Under the pieces are notes generated by a model. That model was not told the DNA's origin. It saw only the letters and a list, made by a program, of their open reading frames with translations, and did no database searches. 64,000 nucleotides of DNA from Blautia sp. (GTDB taxonomy: Bacteria; Bacillota; Clostridia; Lachnospirales; Lachnospiraceae): the NCBI GenBank assembly GCA_022769545.1, contig JALEJS010000031.1, positions 52,510 to 116,509 of the forward strand. The letters run 5' to 3'. A program made the translations under genes and the position numbers. Positions 16,914 through 26,245 of this stretch are shown here, piece after piece. Every line of letters begins with the position of its first letter. Position 1 is the stretch's first letter.

Positions 16914-19087
16914 AAACAGGTATGATTATAGCAGAGAGATATGAAATTCTACAGAAAATCGGAACCGGCGGAATGGCAGATGTCTATAAGGCGAAGGACC
17001 ATAAGCTGAACCGTTTCGTTGCAGTGAAGATTCTGAAAGCAGAATTCCGTGAGGATACGACCTTTATCCGGAAATTTAAAAGTGAGGCTCAGGCGGCTGC
17101 AGGGCTGACTCATCCAAACATCGTAAATGTGTTTGATGTCGGGGATGACGACGGAGTCCACTATATTGTTATGGAACTGATTGAAGGAATCACGCTGAAG
17201 GAATATATTTCCAAAAAGGGCAGGCTTTCGGTCAAGGAAGCGACCAGTATTGCCATTCAGGTTTCGATGGGGCTGGAGACGGCGCACAGCCATGGGATTG
17301 TTCACCGGGATGTGAAACCTCAGAATATTATTATTTCCACGGACGGAAAGGTGAAGGTGACGGATTTTGGCATTGCCAGAGCGGCTTCTTCCAATACCAT
17401 CAGTTCCAATGTGATGGGATCTGTGCATTACAGCTCTCCGGAACAGGTCCGGGGAGGATACAGTGACGAAAAGAGTGATATTTATTCACTGGGAATCACG
17501 CTGTATGAAATGGTTACGGGAAGAGTGCCTTTTGACGGAGACACTACCGTTGCCATTGCGATCAAACATCTTCAGGAGGAAATGGTTCCGCCGACGGCAT
17601 ATGCACCGGAACTGCCTTACAGTCTGGAACAGATTATCTACAAGTGCACACAGAAGAGTGTGGACCGCCGCTACAGCAGGATGGAGGATGTGATTGCAGA
17701 TCTGAAGCATTCACTGATTGACCCGCAGGGGGATTTTGTTACCCTGAACACCCTGGATACCGATGCCAAGACCGTCGTGATCTCGGACAAGGAGCTGGGA
17801 GAGATCAAACAGCAGCCGAAACTGGCAGCCAGGCAGGAAGCACTGGAACTGATGCAGGAGCTCGATCAGGAAGAGAATCCGGACGACTCCGGAAGAGAAA
17901 AAAGTGCAAGAAGACGAAATGGCGACGGATCGGGAAAAAAGAAAAAACGCAGAGCAGTGAGCAGACTGGTCACCATAGGTGCACTTCTGGCAGGTACCGT
18001 GATTCTGCTTGGCGTGATCTATGTGGTGGCACGTTCCGCAGGTCTGATCGGCGGAAGTCAGGAGCCGGAGCAGCAGGTGCAGCAGGCATCGGAGGAAGAC
18101 AATTATGTGGTTGTTCCGGATCTCGTGGGACGGACGGAGACGGAAGCCCGCGAGCTGACCAATGAGGCACACATCGGAATTCAGATGATGGGTGAAGAGT
18201 CGTCCACACAGGAAAAAGGGCGGATTTCCTCCCAGGATATTCCGGCAGGAACAAAGGTGGAGGCTTACTCCACTCTGAAATATTATATCAGCAAGGGGCT
18301 GCAGGATACGACGGTTCCGAACGTTTCCGGCTATACCGGAGTGGAGGCACAGCAGATCCTGGAAAATGCGGGCTTTGTTGTGGAACCCATGAAGGAATAC
18401 AGCTACTCGGATGAAGACGGTTATCCGGTGGTGGAACCCGGATATGTCATCTCTACGACCCCGGAAGCAGGAACAGCTGCGAGAGCCGGCGATGCAGTGA
18501 CGCTTGTGATCAGCCGCGGACTGGATCTCGGAGACAGCGTGGAGGTTCCGAATGTGGTTGGTATGAGCAAAAACGACGCTCTTACGATACTCGGAAAATT
18601 TGTGGATATTGATATTGTGGAAGAAGCGAACAGTGACGTGGCGGCGGGAGAGGTCCTTTACCAGAATCCGGAAGCGTATTCTTATGCAGACCCGGATCTT
18701 CCCATCACTTTAACCATCAGCTCTTCCGGTCAGGCGGAGGCAGCTCCGGAGACAGCGCCGACAGAAGAAGTGCAGCAGGAAGCTGCGCCGACTCCGCAGA
18801 CGGTGGTGACAGGACCGACGGACGGAACCTGGAAATGTACCCAGAGTCTGGATACGCCAAACGGATATCAGGGCGGAAAGATCCGCATGGAGCTTCTGCA
18901 GGAAGCGAACGGACAGCCGGTAGCGTCTACGATTGTAGAGGACGAGGTGCTTACCTTCCCGTACAAGCTGGACATTGTCGGACAGCAGGGAGTACCGTCC
19001 GGAACACTGTATGTGTCTGAGGAAGTGAATGGCACATATCATGAGCTTGGGCTTTATTCCCTTACCTTTGAGAGGGTAGAAGAATAA
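16907..19087 (+). CDS. prkC: Membrane serine/threonine kinase with PASTA domains
   Basis: 726 residues. The N-terminal kinase domain (about 1-270) has GTGGMADVYKAKD, AVKILK, HRDVKPQN and TDFG. One membrane helix lies near 353-372 (LVTIGALLAGTVILLGVIYV), followed outside by three PASTA domains starting near 398 (VVVPDLVGR), 467 (TTVPNVSGY) and 543 (VEVPNVVGM). A Pro/Thr-rich linker and a C-terminal domain of about 85 residues follow, which is not PASTA. PASTA domains sense muropeptides or lipid II, so the kinase couples wall state to growth, division or spore germination. Confidence 0.94.
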   Translation: MLKTGMIIAERYEILQKIGTGGMADVYKAKDHKLNRFVAVKILKAEFREDTTFIRKFKSEAQAAAGLTHPNIVNVFDVGDDDGVHYIVMELIEGITLKEYISKKGRLSVKEATSIAIQVSMGLETAHSHGIVHRDVKPQNIIISTDGKVKVTDFGIARAASSNTISSNVMGSVHYSSPEQVRGGYSDEKSDIYSLGITLYEMVTGRVPFDGDTTVAIAIKHLQEEMVPPTAYAPELPYSLEQIIYKCTQKSVDRRYSRMEDVIADLKHSLIDPQGDFVTLNTLDTDAKTVVISDKELGEIKQQPKLAARQEALELMQELDQEENPDDSGREKSARRRNGDGSGKKKKRRAVSRLVTIGALLAGTVILLGVIYVVARSAGLIGGSQEPEQQVQQASEEDNYVVVPDLVGRTETEARELTNEAHIGIQMMGEESSTQEKGRISSQDIPAGTKVEAYSTLKYYISKGLQDTTVPNVSGYTGVEAQQILENAGFVVEPMKEYSYSDEDGYPVVEPGYVISTTPEAGTAARAGDAVTLVISRGLDLGDSVEVPNVVGMSKNDALTILGKFVDIDIVEEANSDVAAGEVLYQNPEAYSYADPDLPITLTISSSGQAEAAPETAPTEEVQQEAAPTPQTVVTGPTDGTWKCTQSLDTPNGYQGGKIRMELLQEANGQPVASTIVEDEVLTFPYKLDIVGQQGVPSGTLYVSEEVNGTYHELGLYSLTFERVEE

Positions 19088-19090
19088 CTC

Positions 19091-19969
19091 ATGAAGGGAA
19101 AAATCATAAAAGGAATTGCCGGGTTTTACTATATATTTGCAGAAAACCAGGAAATATATGAATGTAAGGCAAAGGGAATCTTCCGGAAGGATCATCAGAA
19201 GCCTCTTGTGGGAGACAATGTGGTGATCCGTGTCCTGGATGAGACGGAGAAAGAGGGGACGATTACAGAGCTTCTTCCCAGAACAAATTCCCTGATTCGT
19301 CCGGCGGTGGCAAATGTGGATCAGGCATTTGTGATATTTGCGGCAGAGGATCCGAAGCCGAACCGGATGCTGCTGGACCGCTTTCTGATCATGATGGAAC
19401 AACAGGGGGTTCCGGTGGTGATCTGCTTTAACAAGGCAGATCTGGCTGTGGGGAGTGAGCTGGAAGAACTCGCCCGGATTTATACAGAATGTGGCTATCA
19501 GGTAATTCTTTCCAGCGTATTAAAGAAGCAGGGGCTGGAAGAAATCCGGGAGGCTCTGCAAGGGAAAACTACCGTGGTGGCAGGACCGTCCGGCGTGGGA
19601 AAATCTTCTGTCACCAATGCCATGCAGCCGGAAGTTGTGATGGAGACGGGAGAGATCAGCCGGAAGCTGAAACGGGGGCGTCATACGACCCGCCACTCAC
19701 AGGTGATTCCGGTTGATTCGGTCACATTCCTTGTGGATACCCCAGGTTTTTCCTCTCTGTATATTATGGATATGGAAGCGGAAGATTTGCGTTTTTATTT
19801 CCCGGAGTATGAGAAATACGAAGGAACCTGCAGATTTCCCGGCTGCTGCCACATCCATGAACCCGACTGTCAGGTGAAGGCAGCTCTTGAGAAGGGCCTG
19901 CTGGATGGCGGGCGGTACGAAAATTATCAGCTGCTGTATCAGGAATTAAAAGAAAAAAGGAGATATTGA
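19091..19969 (+). CDS. rsgA: Ribosome small subunit-dependent GTPase A
   Basis: 292 residues. It has an N-terminal OB domain, then a circularly permuted GTPase order: NKADL (G4) comes before AGPSGVGKSSVTN (G1) and DTPGFSSL (G3). The C-terminal zinc knuckle is CRFPGCCHIHEPDCQV. RsgA helps late 30S maturation. In Firmicutes it typically sits after prkC, as here, and is a known PrkC target in Bacillus. Confidence 0.94.
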   Translation: MKGKIIKGIAGFYYIFAENQEIYECKAKGIFRKDHQKPLVGDNVVIRVLDETEKEGTITELLPRTNSLIRPAVANVDQAFVIFAAEDPKPNRMLLDRFLIMMEQQGVPVVICFNKADLAVGSELEELARIYTECGYQVILSSVLKKQGLEEIREALQGKTTVVAGPSGVGKSSVTNAMQPEVVMETGEISRKLKRGRHTTRHSQVIPVDSVTFLVDTPGFSSLYIMDMEAEDLRFYFPEYEKYEGTCRFPGCCHIHEPDCQVKAALEKGLLDGGRYENYQLLYQELKEKRRY

Positions 19970-19972
19970 TCT

Positions 19973-20647
19973 ATGGATTACCAGTTATGCCCATCAATTT
20001 TATCTGCAGATTTCAACAGACTGGGTGAACAGCTCCGGATACTGGAAAACGAGGGAATCAGATACCTGCACATCGATGTGATGGACGGTGATTTTGTTCC
20101 GAATATTTCATTTGGTATGCCGGTGATCAAATCGATTCGTAAGGAATCAAAGCTGTTTTTTGATGTACATCTGATGGTTACTGCGCCGGAGCGTTATATC
20201 CGGGATTTTGTGGAATGCGGAGCGGATTCCATCACTGTCCATGTTGAGGCATGTGAGGATCTGGAGCGCGCCATTGAGATGATCCGCGATGCAAATGTGA
20301 AGGTGGGGGTTTCACTGAAACCTGCTACGCCGGTCAATGATATCAGTCATCTTCTGGATGAGGTGGATCTGGTTCTGGTGATGACGGTACAGCCGGGATT
20401 CGGCGGACAGAAATATATGGAAGAATGTACGGAAAAAATACGGGAACTGAGAGAAATTGCAGAACAGGAAGATCTCGATTTCGACATTCAGGTGGACGGC
20501 GGCATAAATGATGAGACCATCGAGACGGTGATCCGGGCAGGTGCCAATCTGATCGTGGGAGGCTCCTGTGTGTTCAACGGGGATCTAGCCTCCAATGTAA
20601 AGCATTTGCGGAAACGGATCGATCAGCTGAGCAGGGAGGCTGAATGA
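19973..20647 (+). CDS. rpe: Ribulose-phosphate 3-epimerase
   Basis: 224 residues of a TIM-barrel enzyme. LCPSILSADFNRLGEQ, HIDVMDGDFVPNISFG (metal His and catalytic Asp), MTVQPGFGGQKY and DIQVDGGIND are all family blocks. It interconverts ribulose 5-phosphate and xylulose 5-phosphate in the pentose phosphate pathway. It starts three bases after rsgA, and its stop overlaps the next start. Confidence 0.95.
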   Translation: MDYQLCPSILSADFNRLGEQLRILENEGIRYLHIDVMDGDFVPNISFGMPVIKSIRKESKLFFDVHLMVTAPERYIRDFVECGADSITVHVEACEDLERAIEMIRDANVKVGVSLKPATPVNDISHLLDEVDLVLVMTVQPGFGGQKYMEECTEKIRELREIAEQEDLDFDIQVDGGINDETIETVIRAGANLIVGGSCVFNGDLASNVKHLRKRIDQLSREAE

Positions 20648-21321
20648 GGCAGAAGATGGAGCAGGCAGTGATTGTAAGCGGGGGCAATATCGATATCGAT
20701 TTTGCCCTTGATTTTTTGAACGGACTTCGGAAAAAGATTGCTGAGCTTTACCTGATCGCGGCAGACCGGGGAATGGAATTTTTTATCCGGACGGGGATTT
20801 ATCCGGATCTGGTTGTGGGGGATTTTGACAGCCTGACCGAAGAGGGAAAACGATATCTGGACGAGCATCCGCAGCTGAAGGTGGTTCGGCTGCGGCCGGA
20901 GAAGGATGACACGGACACACAGTCTGCGGCAGGATATGCGGCTGCCATCGGTGTGAAGCGTCTGACGCTTCTGGGAGCGACCGGCACCAGGCTGGATCAT
21001 GTGCTTGCCAACCTGGGACTTCTTCTGTGGGGACAAGCGAGCGGAATTCAGGTGGAAATTGTGGACTCCAACAATTATATCTGTCTGGCGGAAAGCGGAA
21101 AAATACTGAAAAAGAAAGAACAGTTCGGAAAATATGTTTCCTTTTTTCCGTATGGAGGAAATGTGGAGGAACTTACCCTGGAGGGATTTAAGTATCCGCT
21201 CCGGGCACACTGCCTGAAGCCGGAAGAAAGCGGGCTGACTGTGAGCAATGAAATTGTGGAAGAAGAGGCGAAAGTGTCATTTCGAACGGGAAATCTGATT
21301 ATGATCATGTCCCGGGATTGA
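20644..21321 (+). CDS. Thiamine pyrophosphokinase
   Basis: 225 residues. YLIAADRGMEFFIRTG, LVVGDFDSL and EKDDTDTQSA are the conserved substrate- and metal-binding blocks of thiamine pyrophosphokinase, and GATGTRLDHVLANL follows. It converts thiamine to thiamine diphosphate, the cofactor of transketolase, which links it loosely to rpe upstream. Its ATG overlaps the rpe stop. Some annotations call this thiN. Confidence 0.92.
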   Translation: MRQKMEQAVIVSGGNIDIDFALDFLNGLRKKIAELYLIAADRGMEFFIRTGIYPDLVVGDFDSLTEEGKRYLDEHPQLKVVRLRPEKDDTDTQSAAGYAAAIGVKRLTLLGATGTRLDHVLANLGLLLWGQASGIQVEIVDSNNYICLAESGKILKKKEQFGKYVSFFPYGGNVEELTLEGFKYPLRAHCLKPEESGLTVSNEIVEEEAKVSFRTGNLIMIMSRD

Positions 21322-21350
21322 GGAAAAGGACAGCCGGAAGGAGGAAACCT

Positions 21351-22319
21351 ATGAGGAACGTGAAAAAAGCGGCCAGATGTCTGTGGATGACCATGCTTAT
21401 GCTGGTACTCATCGTCGTGCTTTCCGTCAGTGCGGATGCCGCCAGTCTGAACAGATCTGCCGTAAAAGTAAGAGCCGGTTCCAGTGTCACGATCTCCATG
21501 CAGAAGCTTTCGAAAAACAAGAAGGTTGCATGGAGCAGCTCCAATCCGAACATTGCGTTGGTGAAAGCAAAGGGGCAGTCGGCTGTCATAACCGGCATAA
21601 GAACCGGCAATGTCACTGTCACCGCAAGAGTCGATAAACAGAGCTACAAATGTCTTGTGATGGTAGAGCCTAAAATCAAGCTTGCCATTGCCTGGGATCC
21701 GGCGTACGGACAGGGGCTGGCCGCTTCTTTCCGGGCACTTGGTGCGGGGGTATATGCTGTAAATGCCAGATCGGACATTTCGGATTATGATGGTCTGATT
21801 CTTCCCGGCGGCGGAGATATCAGTCCGGCAAGATACAATGAAAAAAACAACGGCAGCAGAAACATAGACAATGCGACGGATAATATGCAGTTTGCCGTGC
21901 TGGACAAATTTGTCAGGGCGAAAAAACCGGTTCTTGGTGTATGCAAGGGACATCAGATCATCAATGTTTATTTCGGAGGTTCTCTCTATCAGGATATCCG
22001 GGGACACATGGCTGTGTGGCATACTGCTTACAGAAGGGATAGCAGCATTCTGTTTGATGTGTGCGGAAAAAGTCTCAGTGTCCTCAGCTTCCATCACCAG
22101 AGTGTGAAGCGGCTGGGCAGAGATCTGGAAATCATTCAGACTGCGGCGGGCGGCACGGTGGAAGCGATTCAGCACCGGGTACTTCCGGTCTATGGGGTGC
22201 AGTACCATCCGGAAGGTATGGGGGCGTCCGGGCAGAAGATCCTGAAACAGTTCCTGAATATCTGCGCATGTCATCGCAGATATGGAATTTCAGATGCAGT
22301 CATCAAAAAAATCAAGTAA
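21351..22319 (+). CDS. Exported class I glutamine amidotransferase-like (C26) protein with Ig-like domain
   Basis: 322 residues from ATG 21351, placed by AAGGAGG; an in-frame ATG at 21318 lacks a ribosome site. A signal or anchor helix (ARCLWMTMLMLVLIVVLSVS, residues 8-28) is followed by a bacterial Ig-like (Big2-type) domain near 33-95 with VAWSSSNPNIALV. A peptidase C26/GATase domain comes next: LILPGGGDISPARYNE, nucleophile elbow GVCKGHQIINVYFGG (Cys about 198) and VQYHPEG. The family includes gamma-glutamyl-GABA hydrolase PuuD. An exported form with an Ig-like domain suggests action on extracellular gamma-glutamyl peptides or wall material; this is inference. Confidence 0.85.
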   Translation: MRNVKKAARCLWMTMLMLVLIVVLSVSADAASLNRSAVKVRAGSSVTISMQKLSKNKKVAWSSSNPNIALVKAKGQSAVITGIRTGNVTVTARVDKQSYKCLVMVEPKIKLAIAWDPAYGQGLAASFRALGAGVYAVNARSDISDYDGLILPGGGDISPARYNEKNNGSRNIDNATDNMQFAVLDKFVRAKKPVLGVCKGHQIINVYFGGSLYQDIRGHMAVWHTAYRRDSSILFDVCGKSLSVLSFHHQSVKRLGRDLEIIQTAAGGTVEAIQHRVLPVYGVQYHPEGMGASGQKILKQFLNICACHRRYGISDAVIKKIK

Positions 22320-22328
22320 AACAAATGA

Positions 22329-22357
22329 TTCACAAAAAAGTCAGGATATGATAGAAT
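22329..22357 (+). promoter_or_regulatory. Putative promoter of ychF-lgt
   Basis: TTCACA at 22329-22334, 17-base spacer, TAGAAT at 22352-22357, followed by a 55-base leader and AAGGAGG before ychF. Confidence 0.5.
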
Positions 22358-22412
22358 ATCGGACATTGAGAGTCAGAGGAATCTGAGGATTTTTAAGGAG
22401 GATATACAGAAA

Positions 22413-23510
22413 ATGAAGCTGGGAATTGTCGGCCTGCCAAACGTGGGCAAAAGTACATTATTTAATTCACTGACAAAAGCAGGTGCGGAGTCTGCGAATT
22501 ATCCGTTCTGCACCATCGATCCGAATGTGGGAATCGTTACGGTGCCGGATGAGCGGCTGGGACTTCTGGGAGATTTTTATCATTCCAGGAAGGTGACACC
22601 GGCAGTGATCGAATTTGTGGACATTGCCGGACTGGTAAAGGGCGCCTCCAAAGGGGAGGGACTGGGAAATCAGTTTCTGGCAAACATACGTGAGGTGGAT
22701 GCGATTGTTCATGTGGTAAGATGTTTTGAGGATTCCAATGTCATCCATGTGGATGGAAGCATTGACCCCATGAGAGATATTGAGACAATCAATCTGGAGC
22801 TGATTTTCTCCGACCTTGAGATTCTGGAAAGAAGGATTGCAAAGGTGACAAAAACTGCCCGCATGGACAAAGAGGCAGCGAAAGAGCTTGCATTCCTGGA
22901 AAAGGTAAAGGCACATCTGGAGGACGGAAAGATGGCCATTACCATGGAACCGGAAAATGAGGACGAAGAAGGCTGGATGGGAACGTATAATCTTCTGACC
23001 TGGAAACCGGTTATCTATGCAGCAAATGTTCTGGAGGATGACCTGGCAGATGACGGAGCATCCAATGCGCACGTTCAGGCAGTTCGTGAATTTGCGGCAG
23101 AGCAGAACAGTGAGATCTTTGTGATCTGTGCACAGATCGAGCAGGAAATCGCAGAGCTGGATGAGGAAGAGCGGAAAATGTTCCTTGAGGATCTGGGACT
23201 TTCCGAATCCGGTCTCGAGAAGCTGGTAAAGGCAAGCTATCATCTGCTGGGACTGATGAGCTTTCTGACTGCCGGAGAGGACGAGACGAGAGCCTGGACC
23301 ATTAAAATCGGTACCAAGGCACCGCAGGCAGCCGGAAAAATCCACACCGATTTTGAGCGCGGATTTATCAAGGCAGAGGTGGTGAATTACCGGGATCTGC
23401 TGGACTGCGGCTCCTATGCAGGGGCAAGAGAAAAAGGGCTTGTCCGGATGGAAGGCAAGGAATATGTGGTCCAGGACGGAGATGTGATACTGTTTCGATT
23501 CAATGTATAA
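22413..23510 (+). CDS. ychF: Redox-regulated ATPase YchF (Obg family)
   Basis: 365 residues. LGIVGLPNVGKSTLFNSLT is the P-loop and DIAGLVKGASKGEGLGNQFL the switch region. NNxD-type specificity is altered as in YchF, which prefers ATP. A coiled-coil insertion and C-terminal TGS domain (TAGEDETRAWTIKIGTKAPQ) follow. It binds ribosomes and is linked to stress responses. The start has AAGGAGG at a suitable distance. Confidence 0.95.
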   Translation: MKLGIVGLPNVGKSTLFNSLTKAGAESANYPFCTIDPNVGIVTVPDERLGLLGDFYHSRKVTPAVIEFVDIAGLVKGASKGEGLGNQFLANIREVDAIVHVVRCFEDSNVIHVDGSIDPMRDIETINLELIFSDLEILERRIAKVTKTARMDKEAAKELAFLEKVKAHLEDGKMAITMEPENEDEEGWMGTYNLLTWKPVIYAANVLEDDLADDGASNAHVQAVREFAAEQNSEIFVICAQIEQEIAELDEEERKMFLEDLGLSESGLEKLVKASYHLLGLMSFLTAGEDETRAWTIKIGTKAPQAAGKIHTDFERGFIKAEVVNYRDLLDCGSYAGAREKGLVRMEGKEYVVQDGDVILFRFNV

Positions 23511-23530
23511 CAGGATAGGGTGATGAAACT

Positions 23531-24511
23531 ATGACGATTCAGTTTCCAAATTTAAATCTGAATCTGCGCTATGTACCGAAGGCGTTTCATATCATGAACT
23601 GTGAGGTCACACTTTTCGGAATCATGATCGCGGCGGGGCTGCTGGCCGGGATGGAGTTTATTGTGATGAAGGCCAAGCGGAGAAATCAGAATCAGGATCT
23701 GTATCTGGCAGCTTTTCTGGCTGCAGTGTGCGGAGGACTGCTGGGCGGAAGACTGGCATATGCCGCACTGCACTGGGACCTGTATAAAAGTGCTCCCGGG
23801 ATGATTGCGAATTTCCGAAGCGGAGGAATGGTTCTCTACGGCAGTCTTTTGGGCGGGATTCTTTTCGCGGCACTGTTCTGCCGGCTTGTGAAGCGCGCGT
23901 TCACAGAGATGGCGGATGTCCTGGGGATGGGATTTCTTCTGGCAGACATCATCGGTGTGTGGGGGAATTTTTTTGACAGAGGCTGCTTTGGCGAATATAC
24001 GGAAAGCCTTTTTGCAATGCAGCTGCCGTTATCCGCCGTGCGTTCGGGGGAGGTATCTTCTCTGATCCGGGAAAATCTGGTCACAGTATCGGAAGGGACC
24101 TTTATCCGTGTCCACCCTGTTTTTCTGTATGAAAGTGTATGGTGCCTGCTGCTGCTTTTCCTGCTGCTGGCATTTGACCGGAAAAAAAGGTTTGCCGGAG
24201 AAACATTTCTTTTGTGCCTTTCCGGATATGGTCTGGGAAAAATGGTGACAGAGTATCTCAGGGCTGAGCAGATCCGGATACCGGGAATACCGGTTTCGCT
24301 TACGGTGCTCATATCCGCAGTGCTTTTTGCGGGCTGTGGAATTACAGCAGCGGTACGGCACTCCATGAATGCAAAACGTGCCGCGGCGCGCAGGCTCCGC
24401 AGGGAGAAAATACAGGAACAGCAGAATCTGCAGGAGGAACCTCTGTCGCCGGAAGAGCTTCGGGAACTGACAGAGAGCCTGGAAACAGTTGAAAAAAACA
24501 GAAAATTGTGA
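23531..24511 (+). CDS. lgt: Phosphatidylglycerol-prolipoprotein diacylglyceryl transferase
   Basis: 326 residues and about seven membrane helices. GGRLAYAALHW, SGGMVLYGSLLGG, WGNFFDRGCFGEYT and VHPVFLYESVW are the Lgt blocks, including the conserved Arg and the His region. It attaches diacylglycerol to the lipobox Cys of prolipoproteins. A charged C-terminal tail of about 55 residues extends beyond the last helix. Confidence 0.93.
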   Translation: MTIQFPNLNLNLRYVPKAFHIMNCEVTLFGIMIAAGLLAGMEFIVMKAKRRNQNQDLYLAAFLAAVCGGLLGGRLAYAALHWDLYKSAPGMIANFRSGGMVLYGSLLGGILFAALFCRLVKRAFTEMADVLGMGFLLADIIGVWGNFFDRGCFGEYTESLFAMQLPLSAVRSGEVSSLIRENLVTVSEGTFIRVHPVFLYESVWCLLLLFLLLAFDRKKRFAGETFLLCLSGYGLGKMVTEYLRAEQIRIPGIPVSLTVLISAVLFAGCGITAAVRHSMNAKRAAARRLRREKIQEQQNLQEEPLSPEELRELTESLETVEKNRKL

Positions 24512-24525
24512 GATGACAGAAAGTG

Positions 24526-24563
24526 GGAGGATTTCCGAAAAACGGAAATCCTCCTGTTTTTTT
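24526..24563 (+). terminator. Rho-independent terminator after lgt
   Basis: Perfect 12-base arms GGAGGATTTCCG (24526-24537) and its complement (24543-24554), A5 loop, then TGTTTTTTT. Confidence 0.92.
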
Positions 24564-24620
24564 GATCCGGTAATTAATACTTATTTAACAAAAGGGAACG
24601 AAAAAATAATGGTTTAGCCC

Positions 24621-24649
24621 TTGTATTTTTCAGAAAAATGAGATAGAAT
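24621..24649 (+). promoter_or_regulatory. Putative promoter of the mraZ/dcw cluster
   Basis: TTGTAT at 24621-24626, 17-base spacer, TAGAAT at 24644-24649, immediately upstream of the MraZ box repeats. Confidence 0.6.
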
Positions 24650-24657
24650 GTGAGCAT

Positions 24658-24704
24658 AAGTGGTAGAAAGTGGAGAAAGGTGGTTGCAAAGGGAGGCAAA
24701 GTGG
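24658..24704 (+). promoter_or_regulatory. MraZ operator: array of AAAGTGG repeats
   Basis: Five AAAGTGG-like units start at 24658, 24667, 24676, 24688 and 24698. The GTGG cores fall about every 10-11 bases (24660, 24670, 24680, about 24691 as GGGA, and 24701). This is the layout of MraZ binding boxes in other bacteria, placed just downstream of the promoter and before mraZ, so MraZ probably represses its own cluster. Confidence 0.75.
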
Positions 24705-24770
24705 TAGAAAAAACCTTTGCGATCCGGAATGCGAAGGGGAGAATCGCATTTCAGAGAGTAGGTGAGTAAC

Positions 24771-25202
24771 ATGTTCATGGGAGAATACAGCCATACAATC
24801 GACGCGAAGGGGCGTTTGATTATTCCGTCCAAATTCAGAGAGCTCTTAGGGGAAGAGTTTGTCCTGACCAAGGGTCTGGATGGCTGTCTTTCAATTTATC
24901 CTATGAAGGAATGGGAAGCCTTTGAAGAAAAACTCAGAGCATTGCCACTTACAAACAAAAATGCCAGAACCTTCTCACGTTTCTTTGTAGCAGGTGCTAC
25001 CACATGTGAACTGGACAAGCAGGGGAGAATTCTCGTGCCTCAGACGTTACGTGAATTCGCTGGTCTGGAAAAAGATGTGGTATTGACGGGAAACCTGAAC
25101 AGAATTGAAGTATGGAGCAAAGAAAAGTGGAGCGAGAACTGCGATTATGACGACATGGACAGCATTGCAGAGGGCATGCAGGAAATGGGAATCGTCATCT
25201 GA
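24771..25202 (+). CDS. mraZ: Transcriptional regulator MraZ
   Basis: 143 residues from ATG 24771 ([20 protein letters not shown]), the family's usual start and length; a GTG three codons earlier is possible. Two AbrB-like repeats are visible, the second around [19 protein letters not shown]. MraZ forms ring oligomers and binds repeated boxes before its own gene; such boxes are present here at 24658-24704. Confidence 0.94.
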   Translation: MFMGEYSHTIDAKGRLIIPSKFRELLGEEFVLTKGLDGCLSIYPMKEWEAFEEKLRALPLTNKNARTFSRFFVAGATTCELDKQGRILVPQTLREFAGLEKDVVLTGNLNRIEVWSKEKWSENCDYDDMDSIAEGMQEMGIVI

Positions 25203-25238
25203 GCGTTACGCCGGGAGAAGTCCAGACAGGAGACGGAT

Positions 25239-26171
25239 ATGGAATTTAAACATCAGTCTGTATTACTGGGAGAAACCATTGACGGTTTGAGGGTGAAGCC
25301 GGACGGAATCTACGTGGATGGAACTTTAGGAGGCGCGGGACACGCCCTGGAGGTGTGTAAGAAACTTTCTGCCAAGGGGAGATTTATTGGCATAGATCAA
25401 GACCAAGACGCAATAATTGCTGCGAGTGCAAGACTGGAGAAATATGACCAGGCGACGATCATTCGCAGCAATTATTGTTACATGGTATCTGAACTGAGAA
25501 ACCGCGGAATCCAAAAAGTAGACGGCATTGTGCTTGATCTGGGAGTGTCCTCCTATCAGCTGGATAACGAGGAACGTGGATTTACCTATCGGGCAGATGC
25601 GCCGCTGGACATGCGTATGGATCAGCGACAGGACCAGACGGCCGGGGACATTGTCAATGGCTATGAGGAAAGAGAACTGTACCGTATCATTCGTGATTAC
25701 GGTGAAGATAAATTTGCGAAAAACATTGCGAAGCACATTGTGATGGCCAGGGAGCAGGCGCCCATCCGGACGACCGGGGAGCTGACCGAGATTATCCGGA
25801 GAGCCATTCCCATGAAGATGCAGGTATCCGGCGGTCATCCGGCCAAAAGAACCTTTCAGGCAATCCGGATCGAGCTGAACAAGGAACTGGATGTGCTTCG
25901 GGATTCGCTGGACGGAATGATCGACATTCTGGATGAAGGCGGAAGAATCTGCATCATTACCTTTCACTCTCTGGAAGACCGCATCGTAAAGACGATCTTC
26001 CGGAAAAATGAAAACCCATGTACATGTCCGCCGGATTTTCCGGTATGCGTGTGCGGAAACAAATCAAAGGGTAAAGTGATTACCAGAAAACCCATTCTTC
26101 CATCTGCGCAGGAAATGGAAGAGAATCCGCGTTCCAAGAGCGCGAAGCTTCGAATTTTTGAGAGGAGCTAA
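25239..26171 (+). CDS. rsmH: 16S rRNA (cytosine-1402-N4) methyltransferase
   Basis: 310 residues. [25 protein letters not shown] (SAM site), [30 protein letters not shown] and [12 protein letters not shown] match RsmH/MraW. It methylates the P-site region of 16S rRNA. Standard second gene of the dcw cluster. Confidence 0.95.
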   Translation: MEFKHQSVLLGETIDGLRVKPDGIYVDGTLGGAGHALEVCKKLSAKGRFIGIDQDQDAIIAASARLEKYDQATIIRSNYCYMVSELRNRGIQKVDGIVLDLGVSSYQLDNEERGFTYRADAPLDMRMDQRQDQTAGDIVNGYEERELYRIIRDYGEDKFAKNIAKHIVMAREQAPIRTTGELTEIIRRAIPMKMQVSGGHPAKRTFQAIRIELNKELDVLRDSLDGMIDILDEGGRICIITFHSLEDRIVKTIFRKNENPCTCPPDFPVCVCGNKSKGKVITRKPILPSAQEMEENPRSKSAKLRIFERS

Positions 26172-26232
26172 TGGTCTGTAAGATGGCATAAAACCGTCGC
26201 AGACAAAGATAAGAAACAGTTTCACGGACCAT
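26171..26232 (+). other. Possible stem between rsmH and ftsL
   Basis: ATGGTCTGT at 26171-26179 can pair with ACGGACCAT at 26224-26232 (one G-U pair), enclosing 44 bases. It lies directly upstream of the ftsL ribosome site and could affect its translation. No T-run follows. Confidence 0.35.
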
Positions 26233-26245
26233 CAGACAGGAGAGT

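Noticed and set aside
24762..24770. GTG start for mraZ
   Set aside because: It adds three residues not usual for MraZ; ATG 24771 gives the standard N-terminus and length.
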